Numbered from the stretch's first letter, positions 36,692 through 45,549 are shown. The stretch is 64,000 nucleotides of DNA from Streptosporangium canum (GCF_900113865.1 NZ_FOQY01000003.1:62001-126000); one strand, 5' to 3'. A program made the numbers and translations. Notes: generated by a model from the letters alone, not told the origin.

Positions 36692-37114
36692 TCACCTGGG
36701 GTGGGAGGCCTGGAGTTCGGCGCGGACGGCCGGCGTCAGCACCTGCCCCGCTCGTTCGACGAGCAGGGTCATCTGATAGGCCACCAGACCCATGTCACAG
36801 TCGGCGGCGGCCAGTACGGCGAGGCAGGAGCCGTCACTGATCGACATGATGAGGAGCAGCCCTCGCTGCATCTCCACCACCGTCTGGGTGACGGCCCCGC
36901 CCTCGAAGACCCGGGAAGCCCCCTGGGTCAGGCTGATCAGACCGGCCGCGACCGCCGCCAGCTGGTCCGCCCGGTCCCGGGGGAACCCGTCGGAATACGC
37001 CAACGGCAGACCGTCCGCCGACACCACGACCGTGTGCGCCACGCCTGGGACGTTGTTCACAAAGTCGGTGATCAGCCAATTGACCCCCCGGGCGGCCTGG
37101 CTCATTTCGCGCAC
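36692..37114 (-). CDS. cvnB: Conservon roadblock/LC7 protein (CvnB family), copy 1
   Basis: 140 residues with the roadblock fold signature (GVAHTVVVSADGLPLAYSDG, then DQLAAVAAGLISLTQGAS). Roadblock proteins act as GTPase-activating partners of MglA-like GTPases, fitting the adjacent cvnD. GTG 37114 has an aaggagg ribosome site 8 nt upstream. Confidence 0.94.
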   Translation of the reverse strand: MREMSQAARGVNWLITDFVNNVPGVAHTVVVSADGLPLAYSDGFPRDRADQLAAVAAGLISLTQGASRVFEGGAVTQTVVEMQRGLLLIMSISDGSCLAVLAAADCDMGLVAYQMTLLVERAGQVLTPAVRAELQASHPR

Positions 37115-37148
37115 GTGTCATCCTCCTTGGCGACCATGATGAGCTCGC

Positions 37149-40100
37149 TCACCGGTCCTCCTTGTTTCCTTCAACGTCCCGACCGAAGTCGGGATACGGC
37201 TGCCCGTCACCGGCCTCGCCCCTGGCCGCCGCACGGCCCTGCCGTACTCCCTGCTGGAAGCTCGCCAGCCTGTTGCGCACCGCCTCGGGAGAGACGGTCG
37301 GCCGGAGTACGGGGGTATGGGGGGCCGCGCCCGCATCGGGTGCGGCCGTGCCGGGCACCAGGTTCGCCTTGGGCACCCGCTTGGGGAGCCCGGAACCGGT
37401 GATCCCGCCGAGCGAGGGTTCGCTCGCCGCCTGGGCGGCCTGCCAGCCCACGTCCGCGGGTGAGGACCAGGCGTCGGCGGCGGGCGCGGGCGGGGGGGAG
37501 GCCGCGTCCTTGAGCTCCTCGGTCAGGTCCTGGACGGGCGCCGCGGGGTCGACCTTCCTGAACCAGTCGGACTCGACCGCGGCGAAGATCGGCAGGAACT
37601 CCTCCTTCGCCTCTTCCATGGGCGAGGAGTCGCGGACCACGGGCAGCGGGCCGGTGCTGTCGGCCGGTTCGAAGGCGCGCCGTTCCAACGATCCCAGGTC
37701 GCCGGCGGACGGCCATCCTCCGGAGCCGCCCTCGCGGGACGGCGGGTCCGGCCAGGCTCCGGCCGCGCCCTCGCGGGAGGGCGGGGTGGGCCATATCCCG
37801 GAGTCGCCGCCCTGCATCGGCGCGTTCGGCCATATCCCGGAGTCGCCCTCGCGGGAGGGCGGGCTCGGCCAGGCCCCGGAGTCGCCGCCGCGCATCGGCG
37901 CGTTCGGCCACACGCCGGTGTCCGTCTGGGAGGTGTTCGGCCAGCCGGAGTCGGCGCCCGGTGGCGGCACGTGGCCGGGCCAGGGGGTGTCGACCGGCGC
38001 CTGCCCGAAGTAGCCGCCGCCCGGGGCGGGCTGCCCGGCGTCGAAGGAGCCGAACTGCTGCCCCATGTCGAAGGAGCCGAAGGAGTGGGCGGCGTCGAAC
38101 GAGGCGAACGCCTGCTGCGCGGGGTCGAGCGAGGTGGGGCTGGCCAGCACGGGCGCCCGGTCCATGGGGCTCATCGACCCGGCGGCCCAGTCGCCGCCCT
38201 GCGCCGCGGCCGCGCCCCCCGGGGCCGGGCGGGCGCCGGAGGCGGCGAGCAGGGTCTCGGGGAGCAGCACCATGGCGGTCAGGCCGCCGCTGTCCTGCTG
38301 GCGGAGCTGCACGCGGATGCCGTGCCGCAGGGCCAGCCGGCCGACCACGAACAGGCCCATGCGGCGGGAGACCGAGACGTCCACCACCGGCGGGTTGGCC
38401 AGCCGCCAGTTCGCCTGCCCGAGCTCCTCGGGGGTCATGCCGATGCCGATGTCGGTGACCGAGACCATCACGCCGCCGCCGTCGATGCGGTTGCTGGACA
38501 CGACGACCTTGGTCTCCCGGGGGGAGAAGGAGATGGCGTTCTCCACCAGCTCGGCGATGAGGTGCACGACGTCGTTGACGGAGGTGCCGACCACGGCCAC
38601 GCCGGCGGAGAGCCGCAGGTCCACCCGCTCGTAGTTCTCGACCTCGGAGAGCGAGGCGCGGACCACGTCGATCAGGGGGATCGGCTGGCTCCACCGGCGC
38701 GCGGGCTCCTGACCGGCGAGGACCAGGAGGTTCTCGCTGTTGCGGCGCATGCGGGTGGCCAGGTGGTCGAGGCGGAACAGGCTGCCGAGACGGCTCTCGT
38801 CCTGCTCGCCCTGCTCCAGGCTCTCGATGAGGGACAGCTGGCGTTCGACCAGGGTCTGGCTGCGCCGGGAGAGGTTGACGAACATCGCGTTGACGTTGCT
38901 CCGCAGCGTCGCCTCCTGGCCGGCCAGCCGTACGGCTTCGCGGTGCACCTCGTCGAAGGCGCGGGCGACCTGGCCGATCTCGTCGTCGGAGGCCACCCCG
39001 ATCGGGGTGACGTCCTCGGCCGCGGCCTCGCCGCTCTCGCGCATGCTCTGCACGGTGTCCGGAAGGCGCTGGCCGGCGATGGACAGGGCTTCGGTGCGCA
39101 GCGTGCGCAGCGGCCTGACCAGCGACCGCGCCATGATCGCGGTGATGGCGAGAACGAGGATGAGGAGCAGCACGCTCAGCCCGCCGGCGATCAGCGCACC
39201 CTGCTGCTCGGACTCCTGGAGGACGCGGCTCTGCGTGATCAGGGTGTCGGCGATCCGCTTCTCCACCACGCGCATCCGCTCGATGGTGTCGGAGGAGGCG
39301 TCGAACCAGGTCGTCTGGTCGCCGGCGCCGGTCCTGGAGACGTCGACGCGGACGAGCGGGGCGCCCTCGACGGCCAGCACGAGGGCGCGGGCGCGCATGG
39401 ACTCCGCGCGGTCCTTCTTCTGGCTGCTCACGGTGTCGTCGTAGAGCTGGCGCTGGGCGACCGACGCGTCGGAGCGGAAGGTCGCGAGCTCGCTGTCGCG
39501 CTGTGCCCGGGCGGCCAGCATGGCGTTCAGGCCTTCGGAGGTGAAGGTCCTGTCGGCGAGGGCGACGGCGAGGTTCGCCCGTTCCCTGGACGCCTGCTCC
39601 TTGGCCCTGGACAGCGCGCCGAACGCGGTCGCGCTGCCGGCGAGCTCCTGGTCGGCGACACCCTGGATGATCTCGTCGTGCAGGGCCAGCAGGTCGGCGA
39701 TCGTCCGGGAGTACATGGCGATCGTGGGCTGGGCGGGGAGCTGGGTGCCGACCGCGGTCTTGCGGACGCTGTCGAGCTCGTCGATGCGGCTGCGCATCTG
39801 GGCGAGTTCGGTCTTGCCCCGCTCGCCGAAGCCCTCGGCGGCGTTGCTGCCGATGATGAGGTCGATGCGGTCCCTGGCCCGCTTGGCCACCTGGTCGACG
39901 GCCCGGTACTGCTCCTGCAACCTGGCCTTGCCGGTGTTGCCGCGGCCCTGGGCGACGAGCCGGGCCGACAGGTCGCGCTCGGTCTCCAGGTTGTGCGCCA
40001 GGTCGCTCAGCTCGGCGACGAGCTCGGCGCTGGTGCGCACGCGCTCGTATTCGGCGGCGGTGCTGATCGACGTGGTCACCCGCAGGCCGCCCAGGACGAT

Positions 40101-40307
40101 CGCGGCGGCGGTGGGGATGACGATGAGCGCGATCAGCCTCGTCCGCACGCGCCAGTTCTTGAGCGCGAGCTTGCTGCCGTTCGTCTCGGGTCCACGACCG
40201 TCGAGGTCCGGAGCCTGGCCGCCTTCCGGCGGCACCCCCTGGGCGTCGAACGCCGGGGGGGATGCCGCCCCGGATTCGCGTTCGCTGGGGATTGACGCTG
40301 TCCTCAC
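37149..40307 (-). CDS. cvnA: Conservon sensor histidine kinase-like protein (CvnA family), copy 1
   Basis: About 1052 residues. A cytoplasmic tail and TM1 (about residues 58-75) precede an extracellular nitrate/nitrite-sensing-type domain (about 80-330), TM2 (GGLSVLLLILVLAITAIM) and HAMP. The kinase-like core follows (FRLDHLATRMRRNSENLLVLAG, ELVENAISFSP, DIGIGMTPEEL). A 300-residue Pro/Gly/Trp-rich tail carries six 13-residue repeats, and the last segment is conserved among CvnA proteins (GLPKRVPKANLVPG, RLASFQQGVRQGR). GTG 40307 is preceded by a ggagg site. No response regulator is encoded nearby. Confidence 0.92.
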   Translation of the reverse strand: MRTASIPSERESGAASPPAFDAQGVPPEGGQAPDLDGRGPETNGSKLALKNWRVRTRLIALIVIPTAAAIVLGGLRVTTSISTAAEYERVRTSAELVAELSDLAHNLETERDLSARLVAQGRGNTGKARLQEQYRAVDQVAKRARDRIDLIIGSNAAEGFGERGKTELAQMRSRIDELDSVRKTAVGTQLPAQPTIAMYSRTIADLLALHDEIIQGVADQELAGSATAFGALSRAKEQASRERANLAVALADRTFTSEGLNAMLAARAQRDSELATFRSDASVAQRQLYDDTVSSQKKDRAESMRARALVLAVEGAPLVRVDVSRTGAGDQTTWFDASSDTIERMRVVEKRIADTLITQSRVLQESEQQGALIAGGLSVLLLILVLAITAIMARSLVRPLRTLRTEALSIAGQRLPDTVQSMRESGEAAAEDVTPIGVASDDEIGQVARAFDEVHREAVRLAGQEATLRSNVNAMFVNLSRRSQTLVERQLSLIESLEQGEQDESRLGSLFRLDHLATRMRRNSENLLVLAGQEPARRWSQPIPLIDVVRASLSEVENYERVDLRLSAGVAVVGTSVNDVVHLIAELVENAISFSPRETKVVVSSNRIDGGGVMVSVTDIGIGMTPEELGQANWRLANPPVVDVSVSRRMGLFVVGRLALRHGIRVQLRQQDSGGLTAMVLLPETLLAASGARPAPGGAAAAQGGDWAAGSMSPMDRAPVLASPTSLDPAQQAFASFDAAHSFGSFDMGQQFGSFDAGQPAPGGGYFGQAPVDTPWPGHVPPPGADSGWPNTSQTDTGVWPNAPMRGGDSGAWPSPPSREGDSGIWPNAPMQGGDSGIWPTPPSREGAAGAWPDPPSREGGSGGWPSAGDLGSLERRAFEPADSTGPLPVVRDSSPMEEAKEEFLPIFAAVESDWFRKVDPAAPVQDLTEELKDAASPPPAPAADAWSSPADVGWQAAQAASEPSLGGITGSGLPKRVPKANLVPGTAAPDAGAAPHTPVLRPTVSPEAVRNRLASFQQGVRQGRAAARGEAGDGQPYPDFGRDVEGNKEDR
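37700..37920. repeat. 39-bp coding repeats in the cvnA1 tail
   Basis: About six degenerate units of 39 bp encode GDSG(I/A)WP(N/S/T)(A/P)P-type 13-residue motifs, alternating PMQG and PSRE endings. The alternation suggests the amplified unit was 78 bp (26 residues). Confidence 0.85.
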
Positions 40308-40801
40308 TGGCCTCCGCTGCCTCTCCTCGGATCGTCTGCTTGGAGGGGATCGCGTCACGCAAATGATGTGCAAGTGACGCCGACGCATCCATGGGGTAGG
40401 GGTTATTGGAGCACAGCCGGATGAGTTCAGCCAACAGCACATAACTCGCGTTTTATGCGTAACCGGCACACATGGCTCGTAACCGGACAGTCACTCTCCG
40501 ACTAAACGTGCAAACTTTCACAAAGCAGCGAAATACCTTTCTTGACACCCTTGACTGCGACGACTAGACAAATCCCAGCCATCGCGATTCACGGGCACAG
40601 GGCAAGAAAGTCCGATTATGACCCTTTTGGCCCTTTAGGCCGATATTTGTAATTTGGGCGATCTACTCCGCTACTCTGATCCGCGGTCGGCATACCCCCC
40701 TTGATCACGTGCCTCCCGGGACATCTTCATGTCGCTCGCCAGCTTCCAGTAGCTTCCAGCGAGTTCCGGCCGGGGCGGTCAAACGCAGCTAAGGAGACCC
40801 C
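40308..40801. other. Intergenic region between cvnA1 and the ABC importer operon
   Basis: 494 bp, divergent promoters, locally AT-rich (about 40450-40660). Apart from the promoter at 40542-40570 I find no gene. The 230-nt leader before 40802 contains agcttccag twice (about 40740-40760) inside a short ctcgc/gcgag stem; I could not match it to a known riboswitch. Confidence 0.6.
40542..40570 (+). promoter_or_regulatory. Sigma-70-type promoter for the ABC importer operon
   Basis: TTGACA at 40542-40547 and TAGACA at 40565-40570, separated by exactly 17 bp, in an AT-rich setting upstream of the substrate-binding protein gene. It implies a 5' leader of about 225 nt. Confidence 0.55.
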
Positions 40802-41785
40802 ATGAGGTTCAGACTTGCGGGCCGGGCGGTCGTCGCAGGGCTCGCCGCCGTGCTGACCCTGAGCGCCTGTGGTGGTTCGGACGCCAAGACCGACACCGCC
40901 AGCGCGAGCGGGCTTGAGAAGACCAAGATCACGATTGGCGCGCTGCCCATCCCCGACTCGGCCGCGCTCTACATCGCCAACAAGAGGGGCTTCTTCCAGA
41001 AAGAAGGCCTGACGGTCGACATCCAGGTGGTCCAGGGTGGCGCCCAGGCACAGCAGGGCCTGTTCGGCGGCTCCCTCGACGCCACGCAGACCAACTACGT
41101 CTCCACCTTCCTGGCCGCGTCGGCCGGCAACAAGCCGAAGATCATTTCCGACCTCTACCAGGCGACCCCGAACTCCTTCAACCTCATGGTGGCCAAGGAC
41201 TCCTCGATCAAGTCCCCGGCCGACCTGAAGGGCAAGAAGATCGCGGTCAACAGCCTCAGGAACATCGGCACCCTGTCGGTGACCTCGGTGCTCAAGACGC
41301 ACGGGCTGACCGACAAGGACGTCGAGTTCCTGGAGTTCCCCTTCCCCGACATGGCCGGCAAGCTGGAGCAGGGCGTGGTCGACGCGGCCTGGATGACCGA
41401 GCCGCACCTGACCGCGGTCCAGAAGAACATCGGCGCCCAGAAGCTCGCCGACACCATGGTCGACTCGACCGCCGACTTCCCCATCGCCGGCGTGATCGTC
41501 ACCGAGGACTTCGCCAACAAGAACCCCAAGACCGTCGCCGCCTTCCAGCGCGCGGTCGCCGAGGCCCAGAAGATCTCCGCCTCCGACCGCAAGGCCGTCG
41601 AGGAGATCCTGCCGACCTACACCAAGGGGATCGACGCGGCCACCGCCGCCGTCATCACCCTCGGCACCTTCCCCACCAGCCTTGACGCCACCCGCCTGCA
41701 GCGGGTGGCCGACCTGATGCTCGAGCAGGGCCTGCTGAAGAGCAAGATCGAGGCCAAGTCCCTCCTCCTCGGAAACTCCGGGTGA
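40802..41785 (+). CDS. NitT/TauT/SsuA-type ABC importer substrate-binding lipoprotein, copy 1
   Basis: 327 residues, NMT1/SsuA-like periplasmic-binding fold. Lipobox LSAC at the end of a classical signal peptide. Features include ALYIANKRGFFQKEGL near the N-terminus, DLKGKKIAVNS in the middle and VDAAWMTEP. Relatives bind sulfonates, taurine, nitrate, thiamine precursors or aromatic acids; the sequence alone does not decide. ATG 40802 has a taaggag ribosome site. First gene of a five-gene operon that ends in an O-methyltransferase. Confidence 0.9.
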   Translation: MRFRLAGRAVVAGLAAVLTLSACGGSDAKTDTASASGLEKTKITIGALPIPDSAALYIANKRGFFQKEGLTVDIQVVQGGAQAQQGLFGGSLDATQTNYVSTFLAASAGNKPKIISDLYQATPNSFNLMVAKDSSIKSPADLKGKKIAVNSLRNIGTLSVTSVLKTHGLTDKDVEFLEFPFPDMAGKLEQGVVDAAWMTEPHLTAVQKNIGAQKLADTMVDSTADFPIAGVIVTEDFANKNPKTVAAFQRAVAEAQKISASDRKAVEEILPTYTKGIDAATAAVITLGTFPTSLDATRLQRVADLMLEQGLLKSKIEAKSLLLGNSG

Positions 41786-42570
41786 TCGGACGGCGCCTGC
41801 TCGACAGCAAACCGCTCTGCGGCGCCCTCGGCGCCGCAGGGCTGTTCTGTGTCCTGGAGGCAACCGGCCGGACCGGGCTGATCAGCCCGATCGTTTTCCC
41901 GCTGGCCTCGACGGTGCTCGGCCGCGCGGTCGAGCTCGCGACCGACGTGGACTTCCTCCTCGACGTCGTCTCGACCCTCGGCGCCTGGGCGCTGGGGCTC
42001 CTGCTCACCGTCGTGATCGCCGTGCCCGCCGGGTTCGTGCTCGGCACCCTGCCGCGCGCGGAGAGCGCGCTCCGGCCCATCCTGGAGTTCCTCCGCCCGA
42101 TCCCGTCGCTGGCGCTGATCCCGCTGGCGCTCGCCCTGTTCTCCGACAAGTTCGACATGAAGATCACGCTGATCGTCTACGCCGCCACCTGGCCGGTCCT
42201 GATGAACACGCTGTACGGGCTCAAGGACGTCGACCCGCTCGCCAAGGAGACGCTGCGCAGCTTCGGGTTCGGCCCACTGGCCGTGCTGTGGCGGGTGTCA
42301 CTGCCGAGCACCGCGCCGTTCGTCGCCACCGGCGTACGGCTGGCCTCGGCGATCGCGCTCATCGTGGCGATCAGCGTGGAGCTGCTCGCCGGAGGCTCCG
42401 ACGGCATCGGCGTCTTCCTCATCGAGGTGGGCGGCAGCCCCGACGCGATGGTCTACATCATCGCCACCGCCATCTGGGCCGGAGTCATCGGCCTGGTCTC
42501 CGACAGCCTGTTCGTGCTGGCGGAGCGGCGGATCTTCCGCTGGCACACCGCCCGGACCGAGGTGGTCTGA
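41782..42570 (+). CDS. ABC importer permease (SsuC/TauC-like), copy 1a
   Basis: 262 residues, about six membrane helices, binding-protein-dependent permease. The cytoplasmic EAA loop is recognisable (KDVDPLAKETLRSFGFGPLAVLWRVSLPSTAPFV). GTG 41782 overlaps the stop of the binding-protein gene (GTGA). It pairs with the next permease as a heterodimer. Confidence 0.92.
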   Translation: MIGRRLLDSKPLCGALGAAGLFCVLEATGRTGLISPIVFPLASTVLGRAVELATDVDFLLDVVSTLGAWALGLLLTVVIAVPAGFVLGTLPRAESALRPILEFLRPIPSLALIPLALALFSDKFDMKITLIVYAATWPVLMNTLYGLKDVDPLAKETLRSFGFGPLAVLWRVSLPSTAPFVATGVRLASAIALIVAISVELLAGGSDGIGVFLIEVGGSPDAMVYIIATAIWAGVIGLVSDSLFVLAERRIFRWHTARTEVV

Positions 42571-43361
42571 TGAAACGCGTCCTGCGCGCCGCCGGCCGCC
42601 TGTGGGCGGTGCCGGTGGTGCTGGTGGTCTGGGAGCTCGTCACCCGCGCCGCGGAGAATCTCTCCTTCCCGCCGCCGACCACGATCGCCGCGAGCATGTA
42701 CGAGATGTGGCTGACCGGCCCGCCCGAGCGGCTCTGGCTCACCGACGCGGCGCTGGAGAACATCCCGGCGAGCGTCGGCCGGCTGCTGGCCGGATGGGTG
42801 CTGGCCGGAGTGATCGGGACCGCCGTCGGGCTCGTTCTGGGCCGCCGACCGCTGTACTTCCGGTTCGTGGACCCGCTCGTGCAGTTCGCCCGTGCCATCC
42901 CCCCGCCCATGCTGCTGCCGTTCTTCATGGCGCTGTTCGCCATCGGCCCGCAGATGCAGATCAACGTGATCGTGTTCGGCATCATCTGGCCGGTGCTGAT
43001 CAACGCGGCCGAAGGGGCCCGGCACATCGACCGCCAGTACGTGGACACCGCCAGGGTCTTCGGGCTGTCGCTCAAGCAACGGCTGTTCCTGCTCGTCCTC
43101 CCCGCGGCGATGCCGAAGATCTTCGCCGGTCTGCGGGTCAGCCTGTCCCTGGCGTTGATCCTGATGGTCATCTCCGAGCTGGTGGGCAGCACCGACGGGA
43201 TCGGCTTCCAGCTCCTGGACGCCCAGAGGTCTTACGATCTCCCCGGCGTGTGGGGGACCATCGTGGTACTCGGTGTCCTGGGATATGTGCTCAACTCGGC
43301 GTTCCTCGCGGCCGAACGACGCGTCCTGTCCTGGCACCGGACCGCCAAGCAGACGACCTGA
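42570..43361 (+). CDS. ABC importer permease (SsuC/TauC-like), copy 1b
   Basis: 263 residues, about six membrane helices with an EAA loop (DTARVFGLSLKQRLFLLVLPAAMPKIFAG). ATG 42570 overlaps the preceding stop by one base (TGATG). It serves as the intact reference for the truncated homologue at 47587-48063. Confidence 0.92.
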   Translation: MKRVLRAAGRLWAVPVVLVVWELVTRAAENLSFPPPTTIAASMYEMWLTGPPERLWLTDAALENIPASVGRLLAGWVLAGVIGTAVGLVLGRRPLYFRFVDPLVQFARAIPPPMLLPFFMALFAIGPQMQINVIVFGIIWPVLINAAEGARHIDRQYVDTARVFGLSLKQRLFLLVLPAAMPKIFAGLRVSLSLALILMVISELVGSTDGIGFQLLDAQRSYDLPGVWGTIVVLGVLGYVLNSAFLAAERRVLSWHRTAKQTT

Positions 43362-43370
43362 GGACCTGCT

Positions 43371-44156
43371 GTGCTTGAGATCTCCAACCTGACCCACACC
43401 TACGGCAGCGGACCGAGCGCCCACAACGCGCTGGACGGCATCGATCTGACGGTCGCCGAGGGGGAGCTGGTGTGCATCGTCGGCCCCTCGGGGTGCGGCA
43501 AGTCCACCCTGCTGCGCTCCATCGCCGGGCTCCTGCGGCCCACCGGCGGCCAGGTGGTGCTCAACGGCTCTCCCGTCGAGCAGACGCCGGACAACCTGGC
43601 CGTGGTCTTCCAGGACTACAGCCGCTCCCTGTTCCCCTGGATGTCGGTGGCCGACAACGTCTCCCTCCCCCTGCGCCGCAAGGCAATGGACAAGAAGCAG
43701 CGCAAGGACGCGGCGCTGGAGGCGCTGGAGCAGGTCGGCCTGGAGAGTGCCGGGGCCAAATACCCGTGGCAGCTGTCCGGAGGCATGCAGCAGCGGGTCT
43801 CCATCGCCCGCGCCCTCGCCTACCGTCCCGCCCTGCTGCTGATGGACGAGCCCTTCGGCTCGGTGGACGCCCAGACCCGTGAGGAGCTGGAGGACCTGAC
43901 CCTGCGGGTCCGCGGCCACCACAACATGACCATCGTGCTCATCACCCACGACATCGACGAGAGCGTCTACGTCGGCGACCGCGTCGTGGTCCTGTCCAAG
44001 GCCCCGGCCGGGATCGTGGGCGACCTCCGCGTGGACCTGCCCGGACCGCGCGACCAGATCACCACGCGGGAGCATCCCGACTTCGTGCACCTGCGCGCGG
44101 AGGTCGGCCGCCTGGTCCGCGGCATGCGGAGCCAACCGGCCTCCGCCTCCCAGTAA
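43371..44156 (+). CDS. ABC importer ATPase (SsuB/TauB-like)
   Basis: 261 residues. Walker A GPSGCGKS, Q-loop FQDYSRSLFPWM, signature LSGGMQQ, Walker B LLLMDEP and H-loop ITHDIDES are all intact; FPWM after the Q-loop is typical of nitrate/sulfonate/taurine ATPases. GTG start at 43371. It is the only ATPase for two importer clusters in this region. Confidence 0.93.
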   Translation: MLEISNLTHTYGSGPSAHNALDGIDLTVAEGELVCIVGPSGCGKSTLLRSIAGLLRPTGGQVVLNGSPVEQTPDNLAVVFQDYSRSLFPWMSVADNVSLPLRRKAMDKKQRKDAALEALEQVGLESAGAKYPWQLSGGMQQRVSIARALAYRPALLLMDEPFGSVDAQTREELEDLTLRVRGHHNMTIVLITHDIDESVYVGDRVVVLSKAPAGIVGDLRVDLPGPRDQITTREHPDFVHLRAEVGRLVRGMRSQPASASQ

Positions 44157-44177
44157 GACCAGTAAGACCAGTAAGAG
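44151..44177 (+). repeat. 9-bp repeat creating three in-frame stop codons
   Basis: The unit cagtaagac occurs three times (44151, 44160, 44169; last base changed). Each copy repeats the TAA in the same frame as the ATPase gene, so read-through would meet two more stops within 18 nt. Confidence 0.9.
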
Positions 44178-44187
44178 AGGACTGCCA

Positions 44188-45192
44188 ATGAGCGACCCAC
44201 AGGCACCGGTCTGGGATGCGATCGGCGGGGTCTCCCGCTTCGCCGCCCTGGCCACCATGGCCGAGTTGGGCTGCGCCGATCATCTGAAGGACGGGCCGCT
44301 GAGCGTCGAGGAGCTCGCGCTCCGATGCGGGGCGGACCCGGCGGCGCTCGGCCGGGTGCTCCGCCAGCTCGCCGCCATGGGCATCGTGGCGACGGCGACG
44401 GCCGGGACCTACCAGCTGACCGAGGCGGGCGCCACGCTCCGCGGCGACGTGCCCGACTCGCTGCGGTCCGCCGTACGGATGATCGCCGAGGAGGGCTTCT
44501 GGTACGGCATGGGCACGGTCGCCCGGACCGTGCGGACCGGCAGGTCGGCCTTCGTCGAGCGGCACGGGCCCCTCTACGGATACCTCGGGGACAACCCCGA
44601 GGCCGGGCGCCTGTTCGACGACTACATGGTGGCCAGGGCCCTGCCGTTCGCGGAGGCCGTGGCCTCCCGCTACGACTTCTCCGGCGTGCGCACCCTGGTG
44701 GACGTGGCCGGCGGCAAGGGACACATCCTGGCCGCCGTCCTGAAGGCCCATTCAAACGTGCGAGGAGTCCTGTTCGACCTGGAACAGGTGGTCCCGGGGG
44801 CACGGGAGTTCTTCGCCGAGGCCGGTCTTGAAGATCGGTGCAAATGCGTCAGCGGGGACTTCTTCGCCGCGGTGCCCGCCGGGGCGGACGCCTACATGCT
44901 GGGCAGCGTGATCCACAACTGGTCCGACGAGGACGCCGTGCGGATCCTGCGCAACATCCGGGACGTCATCGCGGACGACGGCCGGGTGCTCCTGGTCGAG
45001 TTCGTCGTGCCGGACGACGACAGCGCCCACATCAGCAAGGACGTGGACATGCGGATGCTCGCCCTGTTCGGCGAGGGCATGGAGCGCAGCGCCTCCGAGT
45101 ACGGCGAGCTGCTGGCCAAGGCCGGTTTCCGGCTCAGCCGCCAGGTGGAGCTGCCGGGCGGCTCCAGCGTCGTCGAGGCACTGCCGATCTGA
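44188..45192 (+). CDS. SAM-dependent O-methyltransferase (acetylserotonin/polyketide O-MT type)
   Basis: 334 residues. An N-terminal dimerisation winged helix (MAELGCADHLKDGPLSVEEL) is followed by the methyltransferase core with SAM motif I DVAGGKGHILA and the catalytic region SVIHNWSDEDAVRILRNIR, whose His is the usual base. It resembles antibiotic O-methyltransferases such as DnrK/TcmN. It lies 31 bp after the ATPase, co-directional, so it is likely co-transcribed with the importer; it may modify the imported compound or a product made from it. Confidence 0.88.
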   Translation: MSDPQAPVWDAIGGVSRFAALATMAELGCADHLKDGPLSVEELALRCGADPAALGRVLRQLAAMGIVATATAGTYQLTEAGATLRGDVPDSLRSAVRMIAEEGFWYGMGTVARTVRTGRSAFVERHGPLYGYLGDNPEAGRLFDDYMVARALPFAEAVASRYDFSGVRTLVDVAGGKGHILAAVLKAHSNVRGVLFDLEQVVPGAREFFAEAGLEDRCKCVSGDFFAAVPAGADAYMLGSVIHNWSDEDAVRILRNIRDVIADDGRVLLVEFVVPDDDSAHISKDVDMRMLALFGEGMERSASEYGELLAKAGFRLSRQVELPGGSSVVEALPI

Positions 45193-45258
45193 TCCGGGCA
45201 GAAGGCCGGTGACGTGGAGATCCGCGTCACCGGCCTTCGCCGTTTCGGGGTGCCCGCG

Positions 45259-45549
45259 TCACCGGCTCCCCGCGCTCCGGGAGGTCCTCCCCCGGGGCAG
45301 CGCCAGGATCGTGCCGCCGGAGCGGCCGATGCGGGTTTGGAAGCCGGTGCGGACGCCGACCTCCGCGAGTCCGTCACCCCGCCCGAGTCCGGCGAGTTCC
45401 CCGGCGGCGTGGGGCCGGAGATCGATTCCCGCACCGGGCGGGCGCAATTCCACGGCCGACTCGGCGGCCACGCATTCGATTCCCGCGGCGTGCCGGCCGG
45501 GTGCGGCGGTGCGGCCGCCGATTCCTCCGCCGGCGATCAATACACGCAT
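45259..45549 (-). pseudogene. Remnant of FAD-dependent monooxygenase (N-terminal part)
   Basis: The first 60 or so codons match the FAD-binding start of PhzS/salicylate-hydroxylase-type monooxygenases: MRVLIAGGGIGG, a helix with HAAGIECV, then LRP-G-GI-L-PHA--EL--LG-GD-LAEVGV. Further on only a trace of the G-x-I-x-x-x-PRG region survives before the frame degenerates, and the remaining 300 or so residues are missing; the fragment ends next to the methyltransferase. Several conserved Leu are replaced (GGRTAAPGRH), consistent with decay. A shadow frame cannot explain the ordered match. Confidence 0.7.

Noticed and set aside
37971..40295. 774-codon open frame antisense to cvnA1, and similar long frames antisense to cvnA2 (49617-52472) and potD (217-1431)
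   Set aside because: Compositions are dominated by Gly/Arg/Asp/His/Val without any recognisable family, as expected for antisense frames in about 70 percent GC DNA; the opposite strand encodes clear conserved domains.
37207..40440. 1077-codon minus-strand frame overlapping cvnA1 in another reading frame
   Set aside because: Almost pure Arg/Pro/Ala/Gly shadow of the third-position GC bias; cvnA1 itself has all expected domains.
40571..40801. TPP or SAM riboswitch ahead of the NMT1-like importer
   Set aside because: I looked for the conserved TPP (CTGAGA ... ACCTGATCTGG) and SAM-type core motifs and did not find them.
44892..45434. 180-codon minus-strand frame over the methyltransferase 3' end
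   Set aside because: Ser/Arg/Pro-rich shadow; it does not continue the FAD monooxygenase remnant.
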